From NCBI GenBank assembly GCA_012838715.1, contig DUOR01000136.1, positions 1 to 16,405 on the forward strand: a DNA stretch of 16,405 nt, in the 5' to 3' direction. The position numbers were made by a program, and so were the translations under genes. The notes beneath the pieces are model-generated. The model was not told the origin of the DNA. It saw only the letters and a list, made by a program, of their open reading frames with translations, and ran no database searches. This document shows positions 1 to 7,206 of this stretch, piece by piece; position 1 is the stretch's first letter, and each line of letters opens with the position of its first letter. The DNA is from Actinomycetales bacterium. Lineage in GTDB: Bacteria; Actinomycetota; Actinomycetes; Mycobacteriales; Mycobacteriaceae.

Positions 1-33
1 CGGCCCCGGCCCTTTCGCCTGCGGCCAAACGAC

Positions 34-53
34 GCCGGCCGGGGAAGGCCGGC
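34..53. other. GC-rich inverted repeat upstream of the DUF4236 gene
   Basis: GCCGGCC (34-40) and GGCCGGC (47-53) are perfect reverse complements around a six-base GGGGAA loop. There is no T-run after it, so it is not a classical intrinsic terminator. It could be the 3' end hairpin of a gene left of the window or a leader structure of the small gene that starts 22 bases later. A structure this GC-rich also arises easily by chance in such DNA. Confidence 0.4.
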
Positions 54-75
54 CGGACCTGCGAGGAGCTGAGAG

Positions 76-246
76 ATGGGCATCTTCTACCGGAAGCGCA
101 CCAAGGTGGGGAAGGACTCGTGGCTGAACTGGTCGAAGTCCGGGGTGTCCGGCTCGAAGCGGATTGGGCCGCTGACCATCAACAGCCGCGGCGGCTTCTC
201 CATCCGCCTGGGCAAGGGGCTGAACTACCGGGGTCGCTGGAAGTAG
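76..246 (+). CDS. Small DUF4236-like protein (56 aa)
   Basis: The ATG at 76 is preceded by a purine-rich Shine-Dalgarno stretch (GCGAGGAG, 61-68), and the frame closes with TAG at 244-246. The peptide begins MGIFYRKRTKVG and continues with LNWSKSGVSGSKRIGPLTIN, then ends in a Gly-rich, Arg/Lys-rich segment (LGKGLNYRGRWK). This is the pattern of DUF4236 domains: an RKR start, 'LNxSKSGVS', and a glycine-rich end with 'GxGLxYR'. The function of that domain is unknown. The protein is basic, has no membrane segment and no signal peptide, and is near the minimum size for the domain. It is followed after 51 bases by the pirin gene, which appears to have its own promoter, so the two need not be co-transcribed. 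The domain call rests on motif recognition alone. Confidence 0.75.
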   Translation: MGIFYRKRTKVGKDSWLNWSKSGVSGSKRIGPLTINSRGGFSIRLGKGLNYRGRWK

Positions 247-284
247 GGGCGACGACGGGGCTGGAAGTGGAGGCGCGACACGGG

Positions 285-290
285 TAAAAT
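285..290 (+). promoter_or_regulatory. -10 hexamer TAAAAT for a leaderless pirin transcript
   Basis: TAAAAT lies seven bases before the pirin ATG (298). No Shine-Dalgarno sequence sits close to that ATG. A -10 placed here would start transcription at or one base before the A of the ATG, giving a leaderless mRNA. No convincing -35 element is visible, which is usual for corynebacterial promoters. Confidence 0.65.
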
Positions 291-297
291 ATGTGAC

Positions 298-1257
298 ATG
301 ACAACAATCGTCGTTCTCGAACCCCGCGAAGTTCCGCTCGGCGGCTACCGCGCGATGACCGTCCGCCGCACCCTGCCCCACAAGGAGCGCACCAGCGTCG
401 GCCCGTTCATCTTCGCCGACCACTTCGGGCCCGACGACCCGTCGATGGACGTCGCGCCGCACCCGCACACCTGGCTCGCCACCTGCACCTGGCTGTTCAG
501 CGGCAAGATCCGCCACGACGACTCCGCAGGCCACCACCTCGACGTCACCCCCGGCGACACCGTCCTGATGGTCGCCGGCGGTGGCATCGCCCACTCCGAG
601 TACTCCTGGCCCGACGGCCCGGACCTCCACGGCGTCCAGCTGTGGCTCGGCTATCCCACGGACGAACGCCACCACGAACGCGGCCTGCACCACTTCACCA
701 CCACGCCCGTGGAGCGCGACGGCATCACCGCGAAGGTGTTCCTCGGCTCCCTCGACGACGCCGACCACGGCGACGGCGCCTGGGGCTCCTCGCCGATCCC
801 CGCGCCCCGCCGCGCCCTCGGCGCCGAAATCCGCATGACCGCCGGCACGTCCATGGAGGTTCCGCTCGGCCGCGAGGTCGCCATCCTCGTCGACTCCGGC
901 CGCGCCACCCTCGACGCCGGCGGCGCCACCGCCGACGCCGGCCCCGGCGACCTCGCCTACACCGACGGCCCGGTCCCCACCGCCACCATCACCGCCGCCG
1001 AGGACACCCTCCTCGTCCTCCTCGCCGGCGACCCTTACGGCGAAGACCTCCTCATGTTCTGGAACTTCGTCGGCGAATCCGAGGACGCCGTCCGCACCGC
1101 CCGCGAGGAATGGGAGGACGAGCACGCCCGCGCCCGCCGCTACGGCGTCGTCGAGGGCTACCCCGGCTTCGAGGGCGAACCCACCCGCGCCCAAATCGAC
1201 CGCATCCCCGCCCCGCAGATGCCCTCGGTCAAGCTCCGCGCCCGCCGGAACCGCTAG
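298..1257 (+). CDS. Pirin family protein (bicupin)
   Basis: The 319-residue protein has the pirin arrangement: an N-terminal cupin with metal ligands and a C-terminal cupin. H55 and H57 (in APHPHTW) and H99 and E101 (in GGIAHSE) match the four iron ligands described for human pirin (two His in HPH, then His and Glu). The segment LHGVQLWLGYP (about 111-121) is also typical of the family. Pirins are cytosolic non-haem iron or other metal proteins. Some, such as E. coli YhhW, oxidise quercetin, but the physiological substrate is generally unknown, so I assign no reaction. The ATG is preferred because a TAAAAT -10 ends seven bases before it. It ends three bases from the stop of the convergent lipase gene, so the two mRNAs must meet or overlap; no T-rich terminator is visible in that gap. 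Confidence 0.92.
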   Translation: MTTIVVLEPREVPLGGYRAMTVRRTLPHKERTSVGPFIFADHFGPDDPSMDVAPHPHTWLATCTWLFSGKIRHDDSAGHHLDVTPGDTVLMVAGGGIAHSEYSWPDGPDLHGVQLWLGYPTDERHHERGLHHFTTTPVERDGITAKVFLGSLDDADHGDGAWGSSPIPAPRRALGAEIRMTAGTSMEVPLGREVAILVDSGRATLDAGGATADAGPGDLAYTDGPVPTATITAAEDTLLVLLAGDPYGEDLLMFWNFVGESEDAVRTAREEWEDEHARARRYGVVEGYPGFEGEPTRAQIDRIPAPQMPSVKLRARRNR

Positions 1258-1260
1258 CCG

Positions 1261-2469
1261 CTAGCACCCCGGCCGGTGCGTCCCGTCGATGACGGCATCC
1301 AGCCACTCCAGCGCGTCGCCGGCGGTGAGCTGGAACCCGAGGGCGTGCGAGCCGTCGCCGAAATCCTCGCTGACCTCCACGTAGGTCACGTCGGCGCCGC
1401 CCTCGCACCAGCGCCGCACCAGGTCGCGCGCCCCGTCGACGGGGATGACGTCGTCGAAGCTGTTGTGCGCCACGAACACCGGCATCGACGGCGCCACCTC
1501 GCCCAGGCGCTGCTTGCCGACGACCTCCCGCAGCTCCCCGGACGTCTCCAGCACCTCCGCCAACGTCCGCCCGTCGGCGGTGAAATCGCGGGAATCGCGG
1601 CCACCCCAATTGCGGACGGTATCGCCCACGCATTCCCCGGACGTCGACTCCACGAAACGCCGGCCCTCCTCGGACAGCAGCGCATCCACCTCGTCGGCGA
1701 GCTCCGGGTACGCCGCGACCAGGCCGCCGACCGCGTACCCCATCGCCCCGACCAGAGCCGACCCGTCGATGTGCGCCGCCGTCCCCGCCAGATCCTCCGG
1801 GACCCCGCCCGCGTACACGGCGCGGACGTCCAGGTCCGGGGCGTAGTCGTCGGCGAGCTCCGCGGCGGCGGCCGTCGCGGCGCCGCCCTGCGAGAACCCG
1901 AACATCACCACCGGGCCGTCGCCCCATTCGTTTGCCGCCGCCCGCGCCACGTCCAGCACCGCCTTCCCCTGCGCCTCCCGCATCAGGTACGTGTGCCGGC
2001 CGGGCGTGCCCAGCCCCTCGTAATCCGTGATGGCCACGCCCCACCCGCGCGACAGGAACAAATCCGCCGGGGGAGGGGCGTCCTGCCCGAAATGCATGGT
2101 CATCGACATCGAGCAGTAATCCGCCGCCCCCTGCGTCCCCGGCGCAATGACCGCAATCGGCCGGTCGCCCGGCCCCCACCACGGCTGCTCCGGCTCGATC
2201 AGCACGCCGCTGACCACCGCGCCGCGCCCCTCCACGCTTTCCGACGCGTAAACGATCCGCGTCGCTTCGGGCCCCGGCGAATCCATCGCCATCCGCGTGA
2301 TGACGTCCCCCGCCGCGAAATCCTCCCGCGTCGGCAGCTCCTCGCCGGCATCGGGGGAGCAGCCGGTCGCGGCGAGGGCGACGCACAGCGCGGCGGAGAT
2401 GGCGGCGATCGCGGCGCGGGGAGTCCGCGACCGTCCCGCCCTGCCCGCCTTCCGCTCGCCGCCGCTCAT
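1261..2469 (-). CDS. Secreted lipase-family lipoprotein (alpha/beta hydrolase)
   Basis: The 402-residue product starts with a basic N-terminus (SGGERKAGRAGRSRTPR), a hydrophobic Ala/Leu stretch (about 19-35) and a lipobox-like LAATGC ending at C37. It is therefore expected to be exported and lipid-anchored, although Ala at -3 is not the most usual lipobox residue and simple secretion is possible. The body resembles the secretory lipase (LIP) family. It has the nucleophile elbow GFSQG with S193, an acid in HNSFDD (D339 or D340), and H375 in GDGSHALGF, plus the upstream SRGWGVAITDYEGLG segment. Likely substrates are esters or acylglycerols; none can be named from sequence. The ATG at 2469 follows the mutY stop by 10 bases, so it is probably the second gene of a mutY operon. 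Its frame stays open upstream through mutY, but residues before this Met do not fit the signal sequence. It ends three bases from the convergent pirin gene. Confidence 0.87.
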   Translation of the reverse strand: MSGGERKAGRAGRSRTPRAAIAAISAALCVALAATGCSPDAGEELPTREDFAAGDVITRMAMDSPGPEATRIVYASESVEGRGAVVSGVLIEPEQPWWGPGDRPIAVIAPGTQGAADYCSMSMTMHFGQDAPPPADLFLSRGWGVAITDYEGLGTPGRHTYLMREAQGKAVLDVARAAANEWGDGPVVMFGFSQGGAATAAAAELADDYAPDLDVRAVYAGGVPEDLAGTAAHIDGSALVGAMGYAVGGLVAAYPELADEVDALLSEEGRRFVESTSGECVGDTVRNWGGRDSRDFTADGRTLAEVLETSGELREVVGKQRLGEVAPSMPVFVAHNSFDDVIPVDGARDLVRRWCEGGADVTYVEVSEDFGDGSHALGFQLTAGDALEWLDAVIDGTHRPGC

Positions 2470-2479
2470 GCCACCCACA

Positions 2480-3382
2480 CTAACGCGGCAACCGGAACCG
2501 GCCGTCCGCGTCCTGGACCGCCAGCCCGTCGGCAAGCAGAGAGAACAACGCCCGCGAACGCTGCGCCCCATCCGCCCACACCGCATCCAGCGCGGCCTGC
2601 TCCACCGGCGACTCCGCCGCCCGCAGCACGTCCAGCAGCTTCCCGCGGACCTGCCGGTCGGTGCCCTCGAACTTCTGCACCCGCCGCTTCGCCGCCGCGA
2701 GCTCATGCGCCTCCGGCTCCGGCCGCCCCGCCGCGACCCACGCGCACGAGGCGCGCACCGGGCACGCACCGCAATCCGGGTTCGTGCGGCACACCGTCGC
2801 ACCGAGCTCCATCAGGGCCGCCGACAACGTCGCCGCCGTCGCCTCGTCCTCCGGCAGCAACGCCTCCACCGCCGGCAAATCCGCCGCCCTGTGCGTCCCC
2901 GGCAAAAACGTCCCCTGACGGTGCCGCCGCAACACCCGCCGCACATTCACGTCCACCACCGGCACCCGCTTCCCGAACGCGAACGCCGCCACCGCCCGCG
3001 CCGTGTACTCACCGACACCCGGCAACGCCAACAACGCCCCCACATCATCCGGCACCACGCCCCCATGCCCCTCGGCAATCACCGCCGCGCACTCCCGCAA
3101 CCGCAACGCCCGCCGCGGATACCCCAACTTCCCCCACTCCCGCAGCACCGCATCCGCCGGCGCCGCCGCCAAATCCGCAGGCCCCGGCCACAACCCCATC
3201 CACCGCTCCCACACCGGCGCCACCCGCGCCACCGGCGTCTGCTGGCTCATCACCTCCGACACCAGCACACCCCACGCCGACGTCCCCGGCCGACGCCACG
3301 GCAAATCCCGCGCCACCGCCCCAAACCACGGCACCAGCGCCAACAACCCGTCATCACCCGACAAGGGGGAAAAACCAGCCAC
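2480..3382 (-). CDS. mutY: A/G-specific adenine glycosylase MutY
   Basis: MutY removes adenine mispaired with 8-oxoguanine in base-excision repair. The product (about 300 aa) shows an N-terminal ARDLPWRRPGTSAWG, the catalytic Glu in SEVMSQQTPV, the helix-hairpin-helix LPGVGEYTARAV, the catalytic Asp in VVDVNVRRV, and a four-cysteine iron-sulphur loop CRTNPDCGACPVRASC. The cysteine spacing is C-x5-C-x2-C-x5-C, one residue shorter in the first gap than the E. coli C-x6-C-x2-C-x5-C. The start is uncertain: I chose GTG at 3382, about 20 residues before LVPWFGAVARDLPW. TTG at 3364 and TTG at 3418 remain possible. The frame stays open further upstream across the carbonic anhydrase gene, but that part is antisense and not MutY-like. 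It is divergent from the carbonic anhydrase gene, as in mycobacteria, and the lipase gene follows after 10 bases. Confidence 0.9.
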   Translation of the reverse strand: MAGFSPLSGDDGLLALVPWFGAVARDLPWRRPGTSAWGVLVSEVMSQQTPVARVAPVWERWMGLWPGPADLAAAPADAVLREWGKLGYPRRALRLRECAAVIAEGHGGVVPDDVGALLALPGVGEYTARAVAAFAFGKRVPVVDVNVRRVLRRHRQGTFLPGTHRAADLPAVEALLPEDEATAATLSAALMELGATVCRTNPDCGACPVRASCAWVAAGRPEPEAHELAAAKRRVQKFEGTDRQVRGKLLDVLRAAESPVEQAALDAVWADGAQRSRALFSLLADGLAVQDADGRFRLPR

Positions 3383-3420
3383 TTCCCAAACCCGATTCCC
3401 ACGAAACAACCACTTCAAGA

Positions 3421-3426
3421 CAGAAT
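3421..3426 (+). promoter_or_regulatory. Weak -10 (CAGAAT) for the carbonic anhydrase gene
   Basis: CAGAAT differs from the TAnnnT pattern only in its first base and ends exactly seven bases before the ATG at 3434. This is the same spacing as in the better hexamers before the pirin gene, the 4063 gene and cysS. It favours the ATG at 3434 over the in-frame ATG at 3425. No Shine-Dalgarno sequence is present before either. Confidence 0.4.
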
Positions 3427-3428
3427 GG

Positions 3429-3434
3429 ATGGTA
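3429..3434 (-). promoter_or_regulatory. Possible -10 (TACCAT) for mutY
   Basis: Read on the minus strand, 3434 to 3429 is TACCAT, which fits TAnnnT. It would place the transcript start near 3422, about 40 bases before the chosen mutY GTG. It overlaps the first bases of the divergent carbonic anhydrase gene. Support is only the hexamer and its position. Confidence 0.35.
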
Positions 3435-4057
3435 TGCCACGCACACCCGAATCCGTCTGGACCCACCTCTTCCAGGGCAACCGCCGATTCATGAACAACG
3501 AATCGGCCCACCCCAACCAGGACATGTCCCGGCGCGAAAAGCTCACCGCAGGACAGAACCCCGGCGCCGTCGTCCTCGCGTGCTCCGACTCCCGCGTCCC
3601 CGTCGAAATCATCTTCGACCAGGGCATCGGCGACCTGTTCGTCATCCGCACCGCCGGCCAGATCACCGACCTGTCCGTCCTGGCCTCCCTCGAGTACGCC
3701 GTCGTGTCCCTCGGCGTGCCCCTCGTCGTCGTCCTCGGCCACGAAGGCTGCGGTGCCGTCGGCGCCGCCCACACCGCCCTCGACGGCGGCGACCTGCCCT
3801 CCGGCTTCACCCGCGTCCTCATCGAGAAGGTCACTCCGTCGCTCCTCGCCGCCCGCAAGGACGGCGCCGACGACTCCGACGCCTTCGAACGCCGCCACGT
3901 CGCCGAAATCGCCGAGCACATCGTCGACCGCTCGCCCGAAATCCAGGACCGCCTCGAGGACGGCCGCGTCGGCGTCGTCGCCCTGCGCTACCGCATGTCC
4001 GACGGACTCGCCGAGACGCTGGTGACCAAGGGAGTCATCCCCGACCCGCTAACCTGA
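3434..4057 (+). CDS. Beta-class carbonic anhydrase
   Basis: This cytosolic zinc enzyme interconverts CO2 and bicarbonate. Counting from the ATG at 3434 (207 aa), the zinc ligands of the beta class are present: C50, with the D52/R54 dyad, in ACSDSRVP, and H103 and C106 in GHEGCGAV. IRTAGQ at 71-76 is also a family signature, and the length is normal. An in-frame ATG at 3425 would add three residues. I prefer 3434 because a weak -10 lies seven bases before it. Its position, divergent from mutY and next to a membrane-protein gene and disA, is the same as canB (Rv3588c) in M. tuberculosis. Like those enzymes it presumably supplies bicarbonate for carboxylations, which is inference from the family. 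A leaderless gene starts six bases after its stop. Confidence 0.95.
   Translation: MPRTPESVWTHLFQGNRRFMNNESAHPNQDMSRREKLTAGQNPGAVVLACSDSRVPVEIIFDQGIGDLFVIRTAGQITDLSVLASLEYAVVSLGVPLVVVLGHEGCGAVGAAHTALDGGDLPSGFTRVLIEKVTPSLLAARKDGADDSDAFERRHVAEIAEHIVDRSPEIQDRLEDGRVGVVALRYRMSDGLAETLVTKGVIPDPLT
4050..4055 (+). promoter_or_regulatory. -10 hexamer TAACCT inside the end of the carbonic anhydrase gene
   Basis: TAACCT fits TAnnnT and ends seven bases before the GTG at 4063, the same spacing as the -10 elements of the pirin gene and cysS. It overlaps the last codons and stop of the carbonic anhydrase gene. It suggests a leaderless transcript for the membrane-protein gene in addition to any read-through from upstream. 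Confidence 0.45.
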
Positions 4058-4062
4058 AAAGC

Positions 4063-4713
4063 GTGACCAGCCGACCCCTGCCCCAGAAAATCTACCGGCG
4101 CCGCCGCATCGCCGCGCTGGTGATCCTCCTCGTGCTCGTGCTCGCCGTCGTCGGCATCGTGCGTTGGGTGACCGGGGGCACGTCGGAAGAGGAGACCACC
4201 GCCACCGGCGAATCCCTCACCGCGACCCGCACCGACGGCACCGAGGCCACCTCGGCGCCCGGCGGGCACACCGCCGAGCCGTACCCCACGACCTCGGAGG
4301 CCCCCAGCGTGGACAAGGACACCTGCGAGTTCGAGGACCTGCAGCTCACCGTCACCGCCGACCGCCCCAACTACGGCGACACCAACCCCACCTTCGCGCT
4401 GACCCTCGCCAACCCCACCCGCGGCGACTGCGAAATCGACCTCGACGAGCACACCCTCCGCTTCGAGGTCTACGAAATGACCACCTTCGCCCGCATCTGG
4501 TCCGACCTCGACTGCCACGACAGCGAAGGCACCGGCACCGAGACCATCCCCGCCGGCGAGGAAGTCGTCTACGACGTCACCTGGTCCCGCCTGTCCTCCG
4601 CCCCCGGCCAGTGCACCGCCTCCGACCGCACCGAAGCCGAACCCGGCGCGTACCTGGTCTACGGCCTCCTCGGCGACCGCAACAGCGACGCCTTCACGTT
4701 CAACATGAACTGA
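4063..4713 (+). CDS. Membrane-anchored extracytoplasmic protein (Rv3587c-like position)
   Basis: The 216-residue protein has a short basic cytoplasmic start (TSRPLPQKIYRRRR) and one hydrophobic segment at about 16-36. A Thr/Ser/Glu/Pro-rich linker (about 38-82) leads to a C-terminal domain (about 85-216) with four cysteines (C88, C123, C151, C184) that could form two disulphides outside the membrane. The domain has the alternating pattern of a beta-sandwich (for example QLTVTADRPNYGD, FALTLANPTRGDCEI), but I cannot name a family. Single-pass type II topology is expected. The gene between disA and the carbonic anhydrase gene in M. tuberculosis (Rv3587c) is also a membrane protein, so orthology is likely from synteny. 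The start is GTG at 4063, six bases after the preceding stop, with no real Shine-Dalgarno sequence. No function is known to me. Confidence 0.85.
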   Translation: MTSRPLPQKIYRRRRIAALVILLVLVLAVVGIVRWVTGGTSEEETTATGESLTATRTDGTEATSAPGGHTAEPYPTTSEAPSVDKDTCEFEDLQLTVTADRPNYGDTNPTFALTLANPTRGDCEIDLDEHTLRFEVYEMTTFARIWSDLDCHDSEGTGTETIPAGEEVVYDVTWSRLSSAPGQCTASDRTEAEPGAYLVYGLLGDRNSDAFTFNMN

Positions 4714-4714
4714 C

Positions 4715-4742
4715 GCCGCGCTTTCCGACGGGCCGCCGCGGC
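4715..4742. terminator. Inverted repeat between convergent genes
   Basis: GCCGCG (4715-4720) and CGCGGC (4737-4742) are perfect complements filling the 29-base gap between the stop of the membrane-protein gene and the disA stop. The 16-base loop is long and there is no T-run. It could act as a bidirectional barrier, but it is a weak terminator candidate. Confidence 0.3.
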
Positions 4743-5801
4743 TTACGTCGGCAAGCCCGCGATCGCGCGCTCCAGCCCGAGCCGGATGTGCTTCGCCCAC
4801 AGCGGGCCGACGCCCTCCACCTCCGCCAGCTCCTCGCTGCCCGCGCGCAGCAGCGACGGCAACGTGACGTAACGCGCGACAAGCTTGTCCATCAGCGAGT
4901 ACTGCATCCGCGGCACGCGCGCCAGGGCACGGTAGCCCCGCGGGTCGACGCGCTCGGCGAGCGAATCCGGGTCCGTCGGGTACCCCAGCACCTGCGCCAC
5001 CGCCCGCGCCCCCAGCAGCTCCGGGTCGGGCAGCGCGGCCAGCGCGGCCAGCGCGGCGTCGACATCGCCCTCGTCCGGCACACCCGACGCGGTGACCAGG
5101 TAATCGTGCAGCAGCAACCGCGAACTGGGGGAGGCGTCCGACACCAGCTCCCGCAACTGCACGTCCAACTGGTGGCCGTCCGAGCCCAGCGCCATCACGT
5201 CACGCGACACGGAATCCGCCGCACGACGCAGCAACTCGTACAACCGGAGCACACCCACCACGTCCGCCGCCGAGGCGTACCCCGCAATCTCCGCCCCGAA
5301 CAGCTCCTCCGCCTCAACATCGAGCCGCGACCGGTACCGCTCAATCGTCGCCAACGCCTGATTCGCCCGCGACAGAATCTCCGCCGAATCCTTGAGCACA
5401 TGCCGCACCCCATCCGCGTACACCGTGATGATGTCCATCGACTGCGACACCGCAATCACCGGGACCCCCGTCTGCAACGCCGTCCGCTCCGCCGACCGGT
5501 GCCGCGTGCCCGACTCCTCCGTCGGCAGGGGATCCGGCACCAATTGAACGTTCGCCCGCCGAATCCGCGTGCCGTCCGTGGACAACACCACCGCACCATC
5601 CATCTTGCACAGCTCCCGCAGGCGCGTCGGCGCGAACGCCACATCAAGCTCGAACCCGCCGTCGCACAGCCCCTCAATGCCGTCGTCGAACCCGAGCACA
5701 ATCAACGCACCCGTCCGACCACGCCGAATCCGCTCCAAACCATCGCGGATACCCGTCCCCGGGGCCAGCCTCTTCAACAGCTCATGGCTCAAATCAGACA
5801 C
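4743..5801 (-). CDS. disA: DNA integrity scanning diadenylate cyclase DisA
   Basis: DisA makes c-di-AMP from two ATP and, in Bacillus, links that activity to branched DNA. The 352-residue product has the normal length and domain order. The N-terminal diadenylate cyclase (DAC) domain (about 1-145) carries the catalytic DGA motif (68-70 in KMDGAVVLSTDG) and the RHR motif (100-102 in GTRHRSAERT). A helical spine (about 146-300) follows, and a C-terminal helix-hairpin-helix lies around EELAEVEGVGPLWAKHI. All key residues are intact, so it should be active. The start is GTG at 5801. It follows radA by 25 bases, the radA-disA pairing seen across Actinobacteria and Firmicutes. A TAGGCT in that gap may give it an additional promoter. 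It ends 29 bases from a convergent gene. Confidence 0.97.
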   Translation of the reverse strand: MSDLSHELLKRLAPGTGIRDGLERIRRGRTGALIVLGFDDGIEGLCDGGFELDVAFAPTRLRELCKMDGAVVLSTDGTRIRRANVQLVPDPLPTEESGTRHRSAERTALQTGVPVIAVSQSMDIITVYADGVRHVLKDSAEILSRANQALATIERYRSRLDVEAEELFGAEIAGYASAADVVGVLRLYELLRRAADSVSRDVMALGSDGHQLDVQLRELVSDASPSSRLLLHDYLVTASGVPDEGDVDAALAALAALPDPELLGARAVAQVLGYPTDPDSLAERVDPRGYRALARVPRMQYSLMDKLVARYVTLPSLLRAGSEELAEVEGVGPLWAKHIRLGLERAIAGLPT

Positions 5802-5807
5802 ACCACA

Positions 5808-5813
5808 AGCCTA
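5808..5813 (-). promoter_or_regulatory. Possible internal -10 (TAGGCT) before disA
   Basis: On the minus strand TAGGCT (5813 to 5808) fits TAnnnT and ends six bases before the disA GTG, close to the leaderless geometry elsewhere in the window. The same bases read as AGTAGG could instead be a weak Shine-Dalgarno sequence seven bases before the start, so this is ambiguous. Confidence 0.3.
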
Positions 5814-5826
5814 CTCGCCGGACCAC

Positions 5827-7194
5827 TCAGCCCAACGCCGCGTCCAGCGCCTCCCGCACCGTCCCCGCCTCCAGCAACCGCATCCCCTTCGGCCCCTCCG
5901 TGCCCTCCGGAACCACCGCACGCGTGAACCCCATCCGCAGCGCCTCCTTCAACCGCCACATCGCATCCGGCACCCGCCGCACCTCACCCGCCAACCCCAA
6001 CTCACCGAGAACCACCACACCCTCCCGCATCGCCTTCCCCTTCGACGCAGACGCCAACGCCACCGCAACCGCCAAATCCGACGACGGCTCCGTCAACGAC
6101 ATCCCGCCCACCGTCGCCACGTACACCTCCTGCGACGCCAACGGACCAAACCCCGCATGCTCCACCAAAATCGCCGCCACCATCGGCACCCGCCGCGGAT
6201 CCAACCCCGACACATTCCGACGCGGCACCACCCGCGCATCCTTGTCCCCCCGAACAACCAAACCCTGCACCTCCGCCAACAACGGCCGACGCCCCTCCAA
6301 CGCCACCGTCACCGCCGTACCCGGCGCCGGCGATCGATGATGCAAAAACAACCCCGACGGATCCTCCACCTCACGGATCCCCTCCGCCGTCTGCTCGAAA
6401 CACCCCACCTCATCCGTCGCACCGAACCGATTCTTCAACCCCCGCAAGAACCGCAGCCCCGAATGCCGATCCCCCTCAAAATTCAGCACCACATCCACCA
6501 AATGCTCCATCGTCCGCGGACCCGCGACCGAACCATCCTTCGTCACATGGCCCACCAGCAGAATCGCCACCCCCGTATCCTTCGCCAACGCCGTCAACGC
6601 CGCCGTCACCGCACGGGCCTGCGCCACACCACCATGCGTCCCCTCAACCTCCCCCGAACGCATCGTCTGCACCGAATCAACCACCAACAACCCCGGCCGC
6701 AACGCCTCAACCTGCGCCACCACCTCAGCCACATCCGACTCGGCCGCCAAAAACAAATCGTCGGAAAGCGCCCCCGTGCGCTCCGCCCGCAACCGGACCT
6801 GCCCCACCGACTCCTCACCCGTCACGTACAACGCGGGCCCCAACTCACCCCGCGCCGCCCGAAACGCCACCTCCAACAACAACGTCGACTTACCCACCCC
6901 GGGCTCACCCGCCAACAGCACGACCGAACCCGGGACCACCCCACGCCCCAACACCCGATCCAGCTCACCGATGCCCGTCGGCACCGCCCGCGCCAGCCCC
7001 GCACTGACCCCCGTAATCGGCGTCGCCGGCGCCGCCAAAGCACCGGAAGCCGTGGCCCCACCCGAGCGTTTCCGCCCGGGAGAAGCCACGGCTTCCTCCA
7101 ACGTCCCCCACTCAGCGCACGAAGGGCACTGCCCGACCCACTTCGTCACCCGCCAACCACAGGCGGTGCAACGGTACTCGGGCCCCTTCGCCAC
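5827..7194 (-). CDS. radA: DNA repair protein RadA
   Basis: RadA (Sms) is a RecA-like ATPase that processes recombination intermediates by branch migration. The 455-residue product has all expected parts. There is a C4 zinc finger (C9, C12, C23, C26), Walker A GEPGVGKST (96-104), and Walker B around LLVVDSVQT (D173). The RadA-specific KNRFG motif is at 254-258, and a C-terminal Lon-like domain includes GGMSLTEPSSDLAV and GELGLAGEVRRV. The start is GTG at 7194 with a good Shine-Dalgarno AGAAGG (complement of 7203-7208) eight bases upstream. That Shine-Dalgarno overlaps the stop of lpqE, so translation of the two is likely coupled. disA follows after 25 bases. The coding strand is unusually rich in G and T (GTG, GGG, TTG, CGG codons), unlike the adjacent lpqE. 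Confidence 0.98.
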   Translation of the reverse strand: MAKGPEYRCTACGWRVTKWVGQCPSCAEWGTLEEAVASPGRKRSGGATASGALAAPATPITGVSAGLARAVPTGIGELDRVLGRGVVPGSVVLLAGEPGVGKSTLLLEVAFRAARGELGPALYVTGEESVGQVRLRAERTGALSDDLFLAAESDVAEVVAQVEALRPGLLVVDSVQTMRSGEVEGTHGGVAQARAVTAALTALAKDTGVAILLVGHVTKDGSVAGPRTMEHLVDVVLNFEGDRHSGLRFLRGLKNRFGATDEVGCFEQTAEGIREVEDPSGLFLHHRSPAPGTAVTVALEGRRPLLAEVQGLVVRGDKDARVVPRRNVSGLDPRRVPMVAAILVEHAGFGPLASQEVYVATVGGMSLTEPSSDLAVAVALASASKGKAMREGVVVLGELGLAGEVRRVPDAMWRLKEALRMGFTRAVVPEGTEGPKGMRLLEAGTVREALDAALG

Positions 7195-7206
7195 TCGGGG
7201 AACCTT

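Noticed and set aside
1276..4713. A very long plus-strand open frame (1145 codons) reaching the end of the membrane-protein gene
   Set aside because: Only the last 216 codons are real. The upstream part is antisense to the lipase and mutY genes, rich in Arg/Pro/His/Ala, and open only because of the high GC content.
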